Shown: positions 44,340-54,442 of the stretch, in pieces | How the letters are laid out: each line of letters begins with the position of its first letter | Numbering within the stretch: the first letter of the stretch is position 1 | From: Planctomycetota bacterium | GTDB lineage: Bacteria > Planctomycetota > Planctomycetia > Planctomycetales > Planctomycetaceae | Direction of reading: 5' to 3' | Length of the DNA stretch: 64,000 nt | Assembly: GCA_003671275.1 (NCBI GenBank) | Contig: QWPB01000061.1 | Coordinates: 62,001-126,000, forward strand | Program-made: the position numbers and the translations under genes | The notes under the pieces: model-generated | The model's input: only the letters and a program-made list of their open reading frames with translations | Database searches by the model: none | What the model was told of the DNA's origin: nothing

Positions 44340-45149
44340 TTACCGCACCATCGATGGGCCATCCCAGCCAGCGACCTGAGCGTCGGGAGCGAGAATGTAG
44401 ATCTCGACGCGGCGGTTTTGCTGACGGGCACTGTCGTCGGAGTTGGCTGACACGGGTTGGAATTTGCTGTAGCCCGCCACTCCCATGCGGGTTTCGGCCA
44501 GCCCCAGCTTGCTGAGCTGGTGAACCACGGCGGTCGCTCGGTGTGCTGACAATTCCCAGTTGGTCGGATGTTGTGCCCGCGTCACGGACTTGACGATCTC
44601 CTGATCGTCGGTGTGACCGACCACCAAGATGTCGAACTGCCGGGCATCCGAGTCGTTCATGATCGATGTGAATTCCTTCAGCAGGCTCGAAGCCTGTGTC
44701 CGGACTTCATCGCTGCCTGTGGCGAACAGCAGATCACCATTAAAGCGGCTGACACCGGTCACCGGGTCGAATTCGAACTCCGGATATTTCCGAGCCAGTT
44801 CTTCGAACCGCCGGTTGGCTCCGCCACCCAGTGGATTCTTACTGGACAGCAAGCCCGTGTACTTTTCGTGCAGCTGGGATCGCTCCGCGTTCAGGTTGGC
44901 AAGCCGCTGATTGGCGACATCCAGACTCTGCTGAGCGACAGCCAGCGACTGCTGCAGCTGGCTGTTCTCCTGCGAGAGCGGGCCAATCATTTGGGCCTGA
45001 GAATTCAGCTGTTGATTTTCACGGTACAGCTGCAGGGAGTGCAACTTCGCTTGGCGAAGTTGGGCCCGGCGACCGCGGCCACACCCCGTTGAGGAGAGGC
45101 ACAGCGCCAGGACAAGGCACAGGGACAGTGAGCGAGAAAGGCGGGTCAT
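44340..45149 (-). CDS. OmpA/MotB-domain lipoprotein
   Basis: A 269-residue outer-membrane lipoprotein. The leader MTRLSRSLSLCLVLALCLSSTGC ends in a lipobox. A Gln/Leu-rich coiled coil follows (about 30-100) and then an OmpA_C-like peptidoglycan-binding domain (about 130-255). That domain has LLFATGSDEVRTQASSLLKE, VVGHTDDQE and ELSAHRATAVVHQLSKLGL, with DDSARQQNRRVEIYIL at the end. The ATG at 45149 has a GGAG ribosome site. It probably ties the outer membrane to peptidoglycan, as in Pal. Planctomycetes are now known to have a thin peptidoglycan layer, so this role is reasonable. Confidence 0.9.
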   Translation of the reverse strand: MTRLSRSLSLCLVLALCLSSTGCGRGRRAQLRQAKLHSLQLYRENQQLNSQAQMIGPLSQENSQLQQSLAVAQQSLDVANQRLANLNAERSQLHEKYTGLLSSKNPLGGGANRRFEELARKYPEFEFDPVTGVSRFNGDLLFATGSDEVRTQASSLLKEFTSIMNDSDARQFDILVVGHTDDQEIVKSVTRAQHPTNWELSAHRATAVVHQLSKLGLAETRMGVAGYSKFQPVSANSDDSARQQNRRVEIYILAPDAQVAGWDGPSMVR

Positions 45150-45560
45150 CGCGTTCTCCGGAGGCCGCGTTACCCCAGTACGTGAGGGGATCACTGAAGG
45201 GCCGACGAGCGGACCTTCAGCGTTCCCGACGGGTGGGGCCGCGTTCAAATCGGATACTGAAAGGGGGAGTCAGGTGATGGGGTTACTCGGCGGACCGGGC
45301 AACCGACCGTCTCACGAGTTCGAGGAATCGAACGGGACACGAGACGGGGCGGGACAGACATGTTGTCCGTGGGAGCAACTTGCCTGAATGTCGACTTGTA
45401 TTCCCTTTTTTCCTCAAGGACCAGTCGATCTCTGCCGATTAGCGGGAGTTCGGCAGGTTTCGCCGAATTGGACCGGGCAGAAAATGACCAGGACGTGGTT
45501 ATGTCAGTGTAACGTATTGTTTTGTAGGGATTTGCGGAGAGTTGCCGGGGATGTGACAAC
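45150..45560. promoter_or_regulatory. Upstream region of the OmpA-like gene
   Basis: About 410 bp between the OmpA-like start and the end of the next upstream gene. It should hold the OmpA-like promoter. A TACACT element near 45510 (minus strand) is a possible -10, but no fitting -35 was found. No RNA gene or repeat was recognised. Confidence 0.35.
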
Positions 45561-46667
45561 TCAGGGCTTGGAGTCACGCCGGCCCACGGTCTCCAGAATG
45601 GCAATAATCGCCAGTACGCAAAGTACCAGTGACAGAACCAGAATTGCTCCAGACCACCCCTGTACGTGGTACAGCAGGAGTGCTCCCAGCCCCGTCGTAA
45701 TCGTGCAGAGATGGACCGTCAGCACGGCGTGCTTTCGCGATAGTCCCAACTCGACCAGCCGATGGGAAAAATGGGACTTATCCGGCTGAAAGGGGCTGCG
45801 GCCCTGAGACAGTCGAATCAGCATCACCGACGTAAAATCGTACAGCGGAACGGCCAGCACGCAGAGCGGGGCGAGGATCACGGACTTCGAAGACTGCCCG
45901 GCATCGTAGAACGTTCCCATCAGTGTCAGGGAGGAGAGCATCACTCCCAGAAACATGCTGCCCGAATCCCCCATGAAGATGCGGGCGGGGGGCCAGTTGT
46001 GGCACATGAACCCGGCGATGGAACCGGCTAGTACCAACAGCACTCCCCCGACAAACCATCGAGGCTCCGCAACGGCGGTCAACATGACCGAGGCAAAGAT
46101 CAACGACGCGATCAGTCCAATTCCAGACGACAGGGCGTCCATGTTGTCCAAAAAATTGAAGGCGTTGATCAGGACGCCAATCCACAGCACGGTCAAGATA
46201 AATCCGATCCACGGCTGCGAGACAAAGACCGTCGCGCGAATCCCTCCCGCAGCCAGGCCGACCGCGACACCCAGCTGCAGCAGCAGACGCGGCTGCCACG
46301 GGAGCGGACGTAGGTCATCCAGCAGTCCCATCGTGGCCACGAGTATCCCGGCAGCGATCAGCTTCCACAGTTCTCCGGATCGCGACAGGACACCAGCCAG
46401 ATGGGGCTGAAGTTCCGCAGGTAACCACTCGGGAAGCGTCGGCTGGCGTTGTATCCACCAGACAGCCCCGTAAGCGGCCATCGTGGTCAGCAGAAACCCG
46501 CACACAATCCCCAGCCCCCCCCCGAGTGGGGTCGGCGTGGAGTGGACCTTGCGGGCCGCCGGGTGGTCGATCAGGCCAACACGTGGTGAAAACCATCGCA
46601 TCAGTCCCGTAACGGCGCAAGACACCACGAATGACGGAATGAGGCAAGCGGCAATAAACCAAAGCAC
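45561..46667 (-). CDS. Undecaprenyl-phosphate sugar-1-P transferase (TagO/WecA-like)
   Basis: A 368-residue polytopic membrane enzyme of the MraY/WecA/TagO family, about ten hydrophobic helices. Diagnostic cytoplasmic loops are VGLIDHPAARKVHSTPTPLGG, NFLDNMDALSSG (the catalytic Asp-rich site), MGDSGSMFLG and the late HFSHRLVELGLS. These match UDP-GlcNAc:undecaprenyl-phosphate GlcNAc-1-P transferases rather than MraY. It starts O-antigen, teichoic-acid-like or other surface glycan synthesis. It lies 6 bp downstream of pgsA on the same strand, so they are co-transcribed. A TagO-type enzyme near the GT4 gene fits a surface-glycan theme. Confidence 0.9.
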   Translation of the reverse strand: MLWFIAACLIPSFVVSCAVTGLMRWFSPRVGLIDHPAARKVHSTPTPLGGGLGIVCGFLLTTMAAYGAVWWIQRQPTLPEWLPAELQPHLAGVLSRSGELWKLIAAGILVATMGLLDDLRPLPWQPRLLLQLGVAVGLAAGGIRATVFVSQPWIGFILTVLWIGVLINAFNFLDNMDALSSGIGLIASLIFASVMLTAVAEPRWFVGGVLLVLAGSIAGFMCHNWPPARIFMGDSGSMFLGVMLSSLTLMGTFYDAGQSSKSVILAPLCVLAVPLYDFTSVMLIRLSQGRSPFQPDKSHFSHRLVELGLSRKHAVLTVHLCTITTGLGALLLYHVQGWSGAILVLSLVLCVLAIIAILETVGRRDSKP

Positions 46668-46673
46668 GAGAGA

Positions 46674-47327
46674 TCACTCCGCCACAGGGCGCCGCAAGAT
46701 GAGAAACGCCCGCCAAGAGTATTCCACTCCGCTGTACACCGTGATGGCCACCGTGCCCCAGACGGTGATATCCCGCAATCTCAGAAACACCGTCGGTGAC
46801 AGGTAATGACTCCAGCCATTGATAAACTCACGACTCAGGGACAGCAGGCACAGCGGTACGGCAACGCACTGCACCGCCATCTTGATCTTGCCGGACCAGC
46901 GGGCCGAGAAGTCAGTGCCCCGCTGTTCCATAAAGGCTCGAACCTGCGTGATAAACATCTCTCGGGCGACTATGGCAAAGGTCACCCAGGCTCCCACGCC
47001 ACTGTCGGGCCAACGGAGCAGAAAAATGAATGATCCACAGATGATGATCTTATCCACGAACGGGTCGAGGATTCGGCCCAAGACCGTCACCTGACCATAT
47101 TTGCGGGCGAGGTAACCATCCAGGAAATCGGTGGCTGCGGCGATCACGAACACAAGGGCTGATGTGATCCAGTATCCATCAGCCCAGATCAGTGTGAACA
47201 GCACCAGCGACAACACGAACCGCGACAGCGTGATGGCGTTCGGCAAATTCAGCGAACGCGAATCAATCGCCAGTGCGGGTGACGTGTTGGGGGGCTGAAC
47301 AGTCATGGGCAACGGGACCGCTTCCAT
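46674..47327 (-). CDS. pgsA: CDP-diacylglycerol-glycerol-3-P phosphatidyltransferase
   Basis: A 217-residue inner-membrane CDP-alcohol phosphatidyltransferase making phosphatidylglycerol phosphate. The active-site motif D-G-x2-A-R-x8-G-x3-D-x3-D is present in FLDGYLARKYGQVTVLGRIL followed by DPFVDKI. LNLPNAITLSRFVLSLVLF opens the membrane part. An internal ATG at 47306 is also a possible start. It is 6 bp from the downstream TagO/WecA-like gene, consistent with a lipid and glycan-lipid envelope operon. Confidence 0.9.
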   Translation of the reverse strand: MEAVPLPMTVQPPNTSPALAIDSRSLNLPNAITLSRFVLSLVLFTLIWADGYWITSALVFVIAAATDFLDGYLARKYGQVTVLGRILDPFVDKIIICGSFIFLLRWPDSGVGAWVTFAIVAREMFITQVRAFMEQRGTDFSARWSGKIKMAVQCVAVPLCLLSLSREFINGWSHYLSPTVFLRLRDITVWGTVAITVYSGVEYSWRAFLILRRPVAE

Positions 47328-47752
47328 TGAGGAGCCTGCATCGGGCGACGGATCGCCCGATCACGGGACCAGTTCCCAGAGACGCTCCGTCAGTTGTCAT
47401 AATAGCCAGATACGGGGAGTCAGCGACAGCGAATCGTCGCGTTCCGGCAGACGGGGTGTGGTGATTCAGGAGGCGAGTCGCACGTTCCCATGGGGGCTAC
47501 CCATCGAATGGGGCCTCCACGGGGCGCAAAAAACTCTCGGAACTGCACCTGGCCGGTCGTTTTCTGGGCTGATTTTTCAACGAGAATGAATGTAGGAGGT
47601 CGCTTTCCAGGGAAGGGATCGCAGCTTCTATGTGTGGAAACCGCTTAAGTACTTTCCACTTGAATGGCCATGAATGGGCACGTGTCGGCAGACGCATTTG
47701 CCACAGACTGGACACGTGAACGCCCCCCGACGAACATCTTCGTTCGGTCCCA
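47328..47752. promoter_or_regulatory. Divergent intergenic region of pgsA and aroB
   Basis: About 425 bp between two diverging genes. A short AT-rich ttgtcataatag (47395-47406) may be part of a promoter. No repeat or RNA was seen. The frames here lack protein patterns. Confidence 0.35.
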
Positions 47753-48907
47753 TTGAGTCCCACGAGTGTCCCCGTGTCCGCATCTGCTTCTACCGCTAAT
47801 TTGCAAACAGTTTCCGTCGCCCTGAGTGAACGGAGCTACGAAATTCATATCCAGCCGGGTTGTCTCGCGAATCTGGCGTCGATCATTGAGCCGTGGAATG
47901 TCCGATTTGGTCAGGGAAAGACCTCGCGGACCGGAGTCATTGTCAGTGATTCCAATGTGCGATCGCATGCCGAAACAGCGCGGCAGTCACTGGTTGCGGC
48001 AGGCTGGCGGATCGAGCTGATCGAGTTGCCGCCGGGCGAGCCAACTAAGAATCTGGCGGTGATTTCGTCGATTTATGACCGGCTGGTGGATCTGCCAGCG
48101 GATCGCCGGACCGTCGTCTTTGCCGTGGGGGGCGGGGTAATTGGCGACGCTGCGGGCTTTGCCGCCGCCAGTTACAACCGGGGTATGCCGTTCATTCAGT
48201 GTCCCACCACGCTGTTGTCCGATGTGGACAGCTCAGTCGGGGGAAAAGTCGGAGTGAATCACCCCAAGGCCAAGAACCTGATCGGGGCGTTTCATCAGCC
48301 GCTGGGGGTGGTCATCGACACCGAGGTGTTGCGGACGCTGCCGGATCGTGAATACCGGGCCGGGCTGGCCGAGGTGGTTAAGTATGGGGTGATTCTCGAC
48401 GCCGAGTTTTTCAGCTGGCTGGAGGATAACCAGGCGGCCCTGAACACTCGCGATCCCCAGGCTCTGCTGTGGGCGATCACCCGCAGTTGCCGTCTGAAGG
48501 CGGATGTCGTGGAGCATGACGAATATGAACGGACGGGTCTGCGGGCGGTGCTGAACTATGGGCATACATTTGGTCACGCGTTTGAGGCGCTGGCCGGGTA
48601 TGGCGAGTTGCTACATGGGGAAGGGGTCTCGATTGGAATGGTCTATGCCAGTCGATTGGCAGTGGCCTTGGGCCGAATCCCCGAGGCCATGACTCAGCGG
48701 CAGGTCGCCCTGTTATCGGGATTGGGGTTGCCGACGGTGCTTCCGGCCAGGTGTCAGTGGCCGACGGAGGAGATTCTCGGGCGAATGCGACTGGATAAGA
48801 AATCCGAGGCGGGGCTGTTACGGTTCGTGTTGCCCACGCGGATGGGACATGTAGAACTGGTTGATGGTGTCGACGAAGCATTGGTGCGGCGCGTCCTCGA
48901 GTCGTGA
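47753..48907 (+). CDS. aroB: 3-dehydroquinate synthase
   Basis: A 384-residue NAD+- and metal-dependent shikimate pathway enzyme that converts DAHP into 3-dehydroquinate. NAD binding is marked by AVGGGVIGDAAGFAAASYNRG and CPTTLLSDVDSSVGGKVGVNH. Metal ligands are in the LAEVVKYGVILDAEFF and NYGHTFGHAFEALAGYGELL regions. The length is typical. The start is TTG with no clear ribosome site; a GTG slightly downstream at 47774 would lose only a few residues. Nothing beside it points to an aro operon. Confidence 0.95.
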   Translation: MSPTSVPVSASASTANLQTVSVALSERSYEIHIQPGCLANLASIIEPWNVRFGQGKTSRTGVIVSDSNVRSHAETARQSLVAAGWRIELIELPPGEPTKNLAVISSIYDRLVDLPADRRTVVFAVGGGVIGDAAGFAAASYNRGMPFIQCPTTLLSDVDSSVGGKVGVNHPKAKNLIGAFHQPLGVVIDTEVLRTLPDREYRAGLAEVVKYGVILDAEFFSWLEDNQAALNTRDPQALLWAITRSCRLKADVVEHDEYERTGLRAVLNYGHTFGHAFEALAGYGELLHGEGVSIGMVYASRLAVALGRIPEAMTQRQVALLSGLGLPTVLPARCQWPTEEILGRMRLDKKSEAGLLRFVLPTRMGHVELVDGVDEALVRRVLES

Positions 48908-49038
48908 TTCGGGGGACTCGAATTCTGGACGAGCGGGATCTCCCCGAGACGAGAATTTCCACGATGCGCCTTGGACAAGTCCCACCGGTCAGGGGAAGAT
49001 AGTCCCTTCCGATTTCGAGTTCCGTCGCGGGTATTCCC

Positions 49039-50406
49039 ATGTCACTCTCCATCCCCACGATCGATTGTCGCGCTGTCGAGGCGACGACACTGTTCGCCGA
49101 CCTCCGTGAGAAGCTCAGCCCGCGCGGGGATGTGGTTTCGGAAGCTGGTAAGGCTCGCACGATCGCCTTGTTCGGCGAGCCACTCTCCCCGCAGCAGGTG
49201 GTCGAGCGGATCTGTCAGCGGGTCCGCCGCGAGGGGCTCGATGCGGTCCTGGAGTACACGCGGCTCCTCGACAAAAAGGAAATTACCCGTGATACGCTCC
49301 GCGTCAGCCCGGTGGAGCTTCAGGCGGCCCACGCAGCTGCGGACCCCCAGTACCTCGAAACGATCCGCAAGATCCGCGACAACATCGTCGAATACCAGCG
49401 GGCGCTGCTGGCCAGTGATGTTCGCATCGTGCGCCAGTCGGATGACGCCTGGATCGAGCTGCGGCAGCGGGTCCGGCCCCTCAAGCGAGTCGGGGTCTGC
49501 ATCCCTGGCGGCGCAGCTGCATACCCTTCGACCCTGCTGATGACGGTTGTCCCAGCACAGACGGCGGGCGTGAGAGAGATCGCGGTGGTCGTTCCGCCGA
49601 CACCGTTTGGGGGTTACAACGTTGACCTGCTGGCGGCGTGCCATGAACTGGGTGTGACCGAGGTCTACCGCGTTGGCGGAGCCCAGGCGGTCGCCGCGCT
49701 GGCTTATGGAGTCGAGGGGATTCCTCGGGTCGATAAGATTGTTGGTCCCGGGAACCTGTTCGTCGCACTCGCCAAGCGACACGTCTTTGGCGAAGTCGAC
49801 ATCGACAGCATCGCGGGCCCCAGCGAGGTGATCGTCCTCGCGGATGAGACTGCCAACCCAGTCTTCGTGGCAGCCGATCTGATCTCACAGGCCGAGCACA
49901 GTCCCGGCTCCGGCGTCCTGATTACCTGGTACGCCCCGTTGATCGAGCAAGTGCGGGCCGAACTCGAACGCCAGTTGGCTCAGCTCGAACGCGGTGACCT
50001 GGCCCGCGAAGCGCTCGAACAGTACGGAGCCTTTATCCTCGCTCGGAGTGAAGAAGAAGCCGCGAAGTTGACGGATGATTTGGCAACCGAACATCTGCAC
50101 ATCTCGACCGCTGACCCGGAGAAAATGCTCGACAAGGTCCAGAATGCCGGAGCAATCTTCCTGGGGCACTACACGCCGGTGGCCATGGGGGATTACGTCG
50201 CCGGTCCGTCGCACGTCCTCCCCACCGGAGGCACAGCCCGGTTCGCGAATGGACTCAGCGCGGTCGACTTCCTGAAACGGTCGTCGGTGATCTCCTACAA
50301 CAAGGCAGGGCTGGCTCTCGATGCGGATCTGGTCCGTCTGATGGCCGACAAAGAGGGTTTGACCGCCCACCGAGCGAGCGTGGACGTGAGATTAAAGACG
50401 CCCTGA
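49039..50406 (+). CDS. hisD: Histidinol dehydrogenase
   Basis: A 455-residue Zn-dependent enzyme that does the last two steps of histidine synthesis. Family marks are KRVGVCIPGGAAAYPSTLLM, YRVGGAQAVAALAYG, KIVGPGNLFVALAKR, SIAGPSEVIVLAD and AEHSPGSGVLIT with zinc and substrate ligands. GHYTPVAMGDYVAGPSHVLP and TGGTARFANGLSAVDFLKRS close the protein. The length fits. It lies 131 bp after aroB, same strand, and convergent with sdhB. No other his gene is adjacent. Confidence 0.95.
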   Translation: MSLSIPTIDCRAVEATTLFADLREKLSPRGDVVSEAGKARTIALFGEPLSPQQVVERICQRVRREGLDAVLEYTRLLDKKEITRDTLRVSPVELQAAHAAADPQYLETIRKIRDNIVEYQRALLASDVRIVRQSDDAWIELRQRVRPLKRVGVCIPGGAAAYPSTLLMTVVPAQTAGVREIAVVVPPTPFGGYNVDLLAACHELGVTEVYRVGGAQAVAALAYGVEGIPRVDKIVGPGNLFVALAKRHVFGEVDIDSIAGPSEVIVLADETANPVFVAADLISQAEHSPGSGVLITWYAPLIEQVRAELERQLAQLERGDLAREALEQYGAFILARSEEEAAKLTDDLATEHLHISTADPEKMLDKVQNAGAIFLGHYTPVAMGDYVAGPSHVLPTGGTARFANGLSAVDFLKRSSVISYNKAGLALDADLVRLMADKEGLTAHRASVDVRLKTP

Positions 50407-50454
50407 CGCATGGCAGGGGCCATCGGTTTGACCATATCCAACGTTCGGCAGGCC

Positions 50455-51276
50455 TCAATCTCCGCCGGTGCCGCTGGAGGTCAGCAATTCGCCTTTGAGG
50501 CCGAGCGGCGAGCCGTACAGGGCTTTCGCGTATTCGCGATTGAGCCGGGCAATGTGCGTGACCGAGACGCCCGCCGGGCAGGCGGCTTCGCACTCGCTGG
50601 TGTTGGTGCAGTTGCCGAATTCTTCGCTGTCCATCTGGCCGACCATGCCGAGGACGCGAGCCGCCCGCTCCGGTGCGCCTTGCGGGAGCTGGGCAAGGTG
50701 CGACACCTTCGCGGCGACGAACAGCATCGCGCTGGCGTTCTTGCATGAGGCCACGCACGCGCCACAGCCAATGCAGACGGCGGCGTCGAGGGCGCTTTCC
50801 TGGTCGTTCTTGGAGATCGGGACGCTGTTGGCTTCGGGGGCTTGCCCGGTGCGGACCGAGACGTAGCCGCCCGCCTGGATGATGCGGTCGAAAGCGGAGC
50901 GGTCGACAACGAGGTCGCGGATCACGGGGAACGCCTTCGCCCGCCACGGTTCGATGGTGATCATCTGGCCATCATGGAACCGTCGCATGTGCAGCTGGCA
51001 GGTGGTGGTCCCGTTGTCCGGGCCGTGGGCTTGGCCGTTGATCATCAGCGAGCAGGTGCCGCAGATTCCCTCGCGACAGTCATGGTCGAAGTTGACCGGC
51101 TCTTCTCCCTGCTGGAGCAACTGCTCGTTCAGAATGTCGAGCATCTCCAGGAACGACATCTCGGTTGAGATCCCCACCAGCGCGTAGTCGCGGAACTCGC
51201 CGCGAGAGGCGTTGTCCTTCTGCCGCCAGACTCGCAGCTTGAGGTTCAGGGTTTTGCCGGTGGTGGAGTGACTCAT
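50455..51276 (-). CDS. sdhB: Succinate dehydrogenase iron-sulfur subunit
   Basis: A 273-residue subunit of complex II, carrying electrons from FAD to quinone. The 2Fe-2S site is CREGICGTC followed by the distant C in TTTC. The C-terminal ferredoxin-like part has [18 protein letters not shown] and then [12 protein letters not shown] for the 4Fe-4S and 3Fe-4S clusters. The ATG at 51276 has an AAGGGA ribosome site. It is third in the sdhCAB order, with a 113-bp gap to sdhA that holds a double-hairpin repeat. It is the non-E. coli type, grouped with five-helix SdhC. Confidence 0.95.
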   Translation of the reverse strand: MSHSTTGKTLNLKLRVWRQKDNASRGEFRDYALVGISTEMSFLEMLDILNEQLLQQGEEPVNFDHDCREGICGTCSLMINGQAHGPDNGTTTCQLHMRRFHDGQMITIEPWRAKAFPVIRDLVVDRSAFDRIIQAGGYVSVRTGQAPEANSVPISKNDQESALDAAVCIGCGACVASCKNASAMLFVAAKVSHLAQLPQGAPERAARVLGMVGQMDSEEFGNCTNTSECEAACPAGVSVTHIARLNREYAKALYGSPLGLKGELLTSSGTGGD

Positions 51277-51311
51277 GGTGTTCCCTTGTCGGGGCAGACG
51301 CCCCACTGGCT

Positions 51312-51370
51312 CTCGGTCCCAAGCTCTGCTGGGGACCGCATATCCCGGAAGCTCTGCTTCCCCGCGTGCC
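51312..51370. repeat. Double-hairpin element family C, copy 2
   Basis: About 59 bp closely related to 25735-25794: ggtcccaagctctgctggggacc then ggaagctctgcttcc and cgcgtgcc. It sits between sdhA and sdhB inside the operon, so it may attenuate transcription or stabilise upstream mRNA. Confidence 0.7.
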
Positions 51371-51389
51371 GAACGACTCTGTGTTCCGC

Positions 51390-53321
51390 CTACTTGTAGT
51401 TCCGGACCTGCAACGGGCAGAACTCGAAAGTCAGCGGCTCGACGTGCCGCTTCTCCTGCGTTCCCTCGCCGAGGTACTCCCAGGCGGCAACGTGAGCGAA
51501 CTTCTCGTCGTCGCGTTTCGCTTCGTTGTCGGCGGTCTGGTGTTCCTCGCGGAAGTGACCGCCCGCCGATTCCTCGCGGGCCAGGGCGTCGCGGCACATC
51601 AGCTCGCCAAACTCCAGGAAGTCGGCCACCCGCCCGCCCAGCTCCAGGCTCTGGTTCAGGTTCTCGCCGACGCCGGGCACGTTCACGTTCCGCCAGAAGT
51701 CTTCTCGCAGTGAGGTGATCTTGCCGATCGCGGTGTTGAGGCCCGCCGCATTCCGCGACATCCCGCAGTAGTTCCACATGATCTGACCGAGTTCACGATG
51801 GTAGCTGTCGACCGACCGCTTGCCGTCAATACTCAGCAGACGTTGCAGCCGCATGCGGGCCTCTTCGGCAACCTCGCGGAACCGGGGGTGAGCGTCCGTG
51901 ACTTCGGGGAGTTTGCGCGATGCGAGGTGGTTGCTGACCGTATAAGGGGCGATGAAGTACCCATCGGCCAGACCCTGCATCAAGGCGCTGGCCCCCAGTC
52001 GGTTGGCCCCGTGATCGGAGAAGTTCGCCTCACCCAGCACGAACATGCCGGGGATCGTACTCTCCAGATGATAGTCGACCCACAATCCGCCCATCGTGTA
52101 GTGGACCGCCGGGTAGATTCGCATCGGCGACTGGTACGGGTTCTCGTCGGTGATCTTCTGATACATGTGGAACAAGTTGCCATACTTGCCGCGAATGGCC
52201 GCTTCACCCTGCTCCTTGATCGCCCGGCTGAAGTCGAGATAGACCGACAGCTTGCTGCTGCCGACACCGTACCCGGCATCACAACGTTCCTTGGCGGCGC
52301 GGCTGGCCACATCGCGGGGGACCATGTTGCCGTAAGCTGGGTAGCGGCGCTCCAGATAGTAGTCGCGTTCCCCTTCGGGAATCTGGCTGGGAGTGCGGGG
52401 ATCATTGGCCTGCTTCGGCACCCACACGCGGCCATCGTTGCGAAGGCTTTCACTCATCAAGGTGAGCTTCGACTGGTGATCGCCGGTGACCGGAATGCAA
52501 GTCGGGTGAATCTGCGTATAACACGGGTTACCGAACAAGGCCCCCCGCTTGTGGGCCCGCCACGCAGCAGTGACGTTGCAGCCCTTCGCGTTCGTTGAAA
52601 GGTAGAACACGTTGCCATATCCGCCGGTGCAGAGGAGCACAGCGTGAGCGGCATGCGACTCGATCTTGCCGGTGGTCAGATTGCGACAGACAATCCCGCG
52701 AGCGACACCGTCCACCGTCACCAGATCAAGCATCTCCCGCCGGGCATACAGCGTGGCGTTGCCGCCCGCGACCTGCCGCATCAGGGCTTGATAGGCTCCG
52801 ATCAGCAGTTGCTGCCCCGTCTGGCCGCGAGCGTAAAACGTCCGCGAGACCTGTGTTCCGCCGAAGGTGCGGTTGGCCAGCGTGCCGCCGTATTCTCGGG
52901 CAAACGGGACGCCTTGAGCCACGCACTGGTCGATGATATTTTCGCTGAGCTGGGCGAGGCGGTAGACATTGGCCTCGCGAGCGCGGAAGTCGCCGCCCTT
53001 CACCGTATCGACGAACAGCCGCCAGACCGAGTCGCCGTCGTTGTGGTAGTTCTTGGCGGCGTTGATGCCCCCTTGGGCGGCGATGCTGTGGGCGCGACGC
53101 GGGGAGTCCTGGAAGCAGAACACCTTGACCTTGTAACCCATCTCAGCCAGCGAGGCTGCCGCAGCTGCCCCGGCCAGGCCGGTGCCGACGACGATCACCT
53201 CGTATTTGCGGCGACTGTTGGGCGCGACGAGCTTCTGATCCCGTTTGAAACTGTCCCACTTTTGTTCGATGGGACCGCCGGGAACGCGGGAATTCAGGAG
53301 AGTGGACGAGTCGGAGCTCAT
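51390..53321 (-). CDS. sdhA: Succinate dehydrogenase flavoprotein subunit
   Basis: A 643-residue catalytic subunit with covalent FAD. The dinucleotide fold is [20 protein letters not shown], the FAD-linked His region is [19 protein letters not shown], and substrate-site pieces are [33 protein letters not shown] and [19 protein letters not shown]. The C-terminal half is the helical domain. The protein is longer than E. coli SdhA and follows the Bacillus/Wolinella-type complex. It lies 66 bp after sdhC. The motif set is complete, so it should be active. Confidence 0.95.
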   Translation of the reverse strand: MSSDSSTLLNSRVPGGPIEQKWDSFKRDQKLVAPNSRRKYEVIVVGTGLAGAAAAASLAEMGYKVKVFCFQDSPRRAHSIAAQGGINAAKNYHNDGDSVWRLFVDTVKGGDFRAREANVYRLAQLSENIIDQCVAQGVPFAREYGGTLANRTFGGTQVSRTFYARGQTGQQLLIGAYQALMRQVAGGNATLYARREMLDLVTVDGVARGIVCRNLTTGKIESHAAHAVLLCTGGYGNVFYLSTNAKGCNVTAAWRAHKRGALFGNPCYTQIHPTCIPVTGDHQSKLTLMSESLRNDGRVWVPKQANDPRTPSQIPEGERDYYLERRYPAYGNMVPRDVASRAAKERCDAGYGVGSSKLSVYLDFSRAIKEQGEAAIRGKYGNLFHMYQKITDENPYQSPMRIYPAVHYTMGGLWVDYHLESTIPGMFVLGEANFSDHGANRLGASALMQGLADGYFIAPYTVSNHLASRKLPEVTDAHPRFREVAEEARMRLQRLLSIDGKRSVDSYHRELGQIMWNYCGMSRNAAGLNTAIGKITSLREDFWRNVNVPGVGENLNQSLELGGRVADFLEFGELMCRDALAREESAGGHFREEHQTADNEAKRDDEKFAHVAAWEYLGEGTQEKRHVEPLTFEFCPLQVRNYK

Positions 53322-53387
53322 GGTCGGGTGACTCTCAAGGCGACGAGAAGTCGCGTGGGCGGTATGCGACAGGGCCAGCGGCTGAAG

Positions 53388-54236
53388 TTACGACTGCGGA
53401 ACCGTTTCCGCCGGAGTCGTGGGAGCGGGGGCAGACTCGGTCGCCGCTGCGGGAGCGGTGGAGGGCATCGTCGTGGGAGCTGTTTCCATTGTGGCCGGTG
53501 ATTCGCAGCCGCAGCGACGTTGGCCATCCCAGGTGACAAAGCTGCCGAAACCGATGGCCACTGCCACACCAAACACCTTGCTGATGGTCTTGATGGTGGG
53601 CATGTACTTGGGGTGGTTCAGACCGAGTGACTGAAAGGCGCTGGCGAATCCATGGGACACATGAATCCCCACGACAATGGCCGCAATCGCGTAGATCACC
53701 TTGCGGGACGTACTGCTGAGGACCATCGCCGCTTTGGTGTAGGGATCGGCGGCCAGCTGGGCGGCATCGGCAAAGACTTCGAACTTGAAATCGCACAGAT
53801 GGAGGGCGATGTAACCGAAGATCAGGGCTCCCGTGATGTACATCGTCGTGTCCGGGGCGAGTCCCGCGACGTGGATGACTCGTCCCGGAATCTTGGACTG
53901 CCGCATGGCGTAATCGGTCGCACCACGGGCAGCGCGGTTCTCGGATGCGGTGACGAAGGCCAGATAGATGTGCAGCAGCATGGCCCCAAACAGGCCGATC
54001 TCCGCCACAATCAGCAGCGCCACATTTTCGTGGAGCTTATTGGCGTAGCTGTTGTAGGCATCGGGGCCCGCGTACAGCAACAGGTTCCCGGCCAGATGAA
54101 CGACGAGGAAGAAGCACAGGAATAACCCTGTCCCCCCCATGACGAACTTCTTTCCAACCGATGATCGCAACGTGGCGAGCAGCCAGCTCAAGGTCCGCTC
54201 CTCTGGTCTTTTGGCATACGCATCCTCCTCTTTCAC
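53388..54236 (-). CDS. sdhC: Succinate dehydrogenase cytochrome b subunit, five-helix
   Basis: A 282-residue membrane anchor of complex II. Five hydrophobic helices are visible, and the first four contain histidines suited to two b-hemes (VVHLAGN, MLLHIYLAF, YIALHLCDF, VGIHVSHGF). This is the di-heme, single-subunit anchor seen in Bacillus and Wolinella rather than the SdhC plus SdhD pair. The last 50 residues are a P/A/T/E-rich tail, unusual for the family, preceded by C-G-C. It is the first gene of sdhCAB. The start at 54236 has no strong ribosome site. Confidence 0.92.
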   Translation of the reverse strand: MKEEDAYAKRPEERTLSWLLATLRSSVGKKFVMGGTGLFLCFFLVVHLAGNLLLYAGPDAYNSYANKLHENVALLIVAEIGLFGAMLLHIYLAFVTASENRAARGATDYAMRQSKIPGRVIHVAGLAPDTTMYITGALIFGYIALHLCDFKFEVFADAAQLAADPYTKAAMVLSSTSRKVIYAIAAIVVGIHVSHGFASAFQSLGLNHPKYMPTIKTISKVFGVAVAIGFGSFVTWDGQRRCGCESPATMETAPTTMPSTAPAAATESAPAPTTPAETVPQS

Positions 54237-54376
54237 AAGAGTTTCGGACGCATGGCCGCATTGGTGGACAGTCAGTCGCGATTATAGGGAGGGCGGCCCG
54301 GGCTTCAAACCAGTGGCCGTGGCGGTTGTCCTGGGATTCTCTGAGTCTGGAAACTGAGCCTGGAAATAATGAGGAG

Positions 54377-54414
54377 AAAAAAGACGACGGGCGGCCTTTC
54401 TGGAAGGCCGCCCG
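54377..54414 (-). terminator. Rho-independent terminator after the SurA-like gene
   Basis: Perfect stem cgggcggcctt / aaggccgcccg (54388-54414), with a T-rich run on the minus strand at 54377-54382. It sits about 30 bp past the SurA-like stop codon at 54443. A clean intrinsic terminator. Confidence 0.85.
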
Positions 54415-54442
54415 TGAAAAGGTTCAGGCGTTCTGATCCGGT

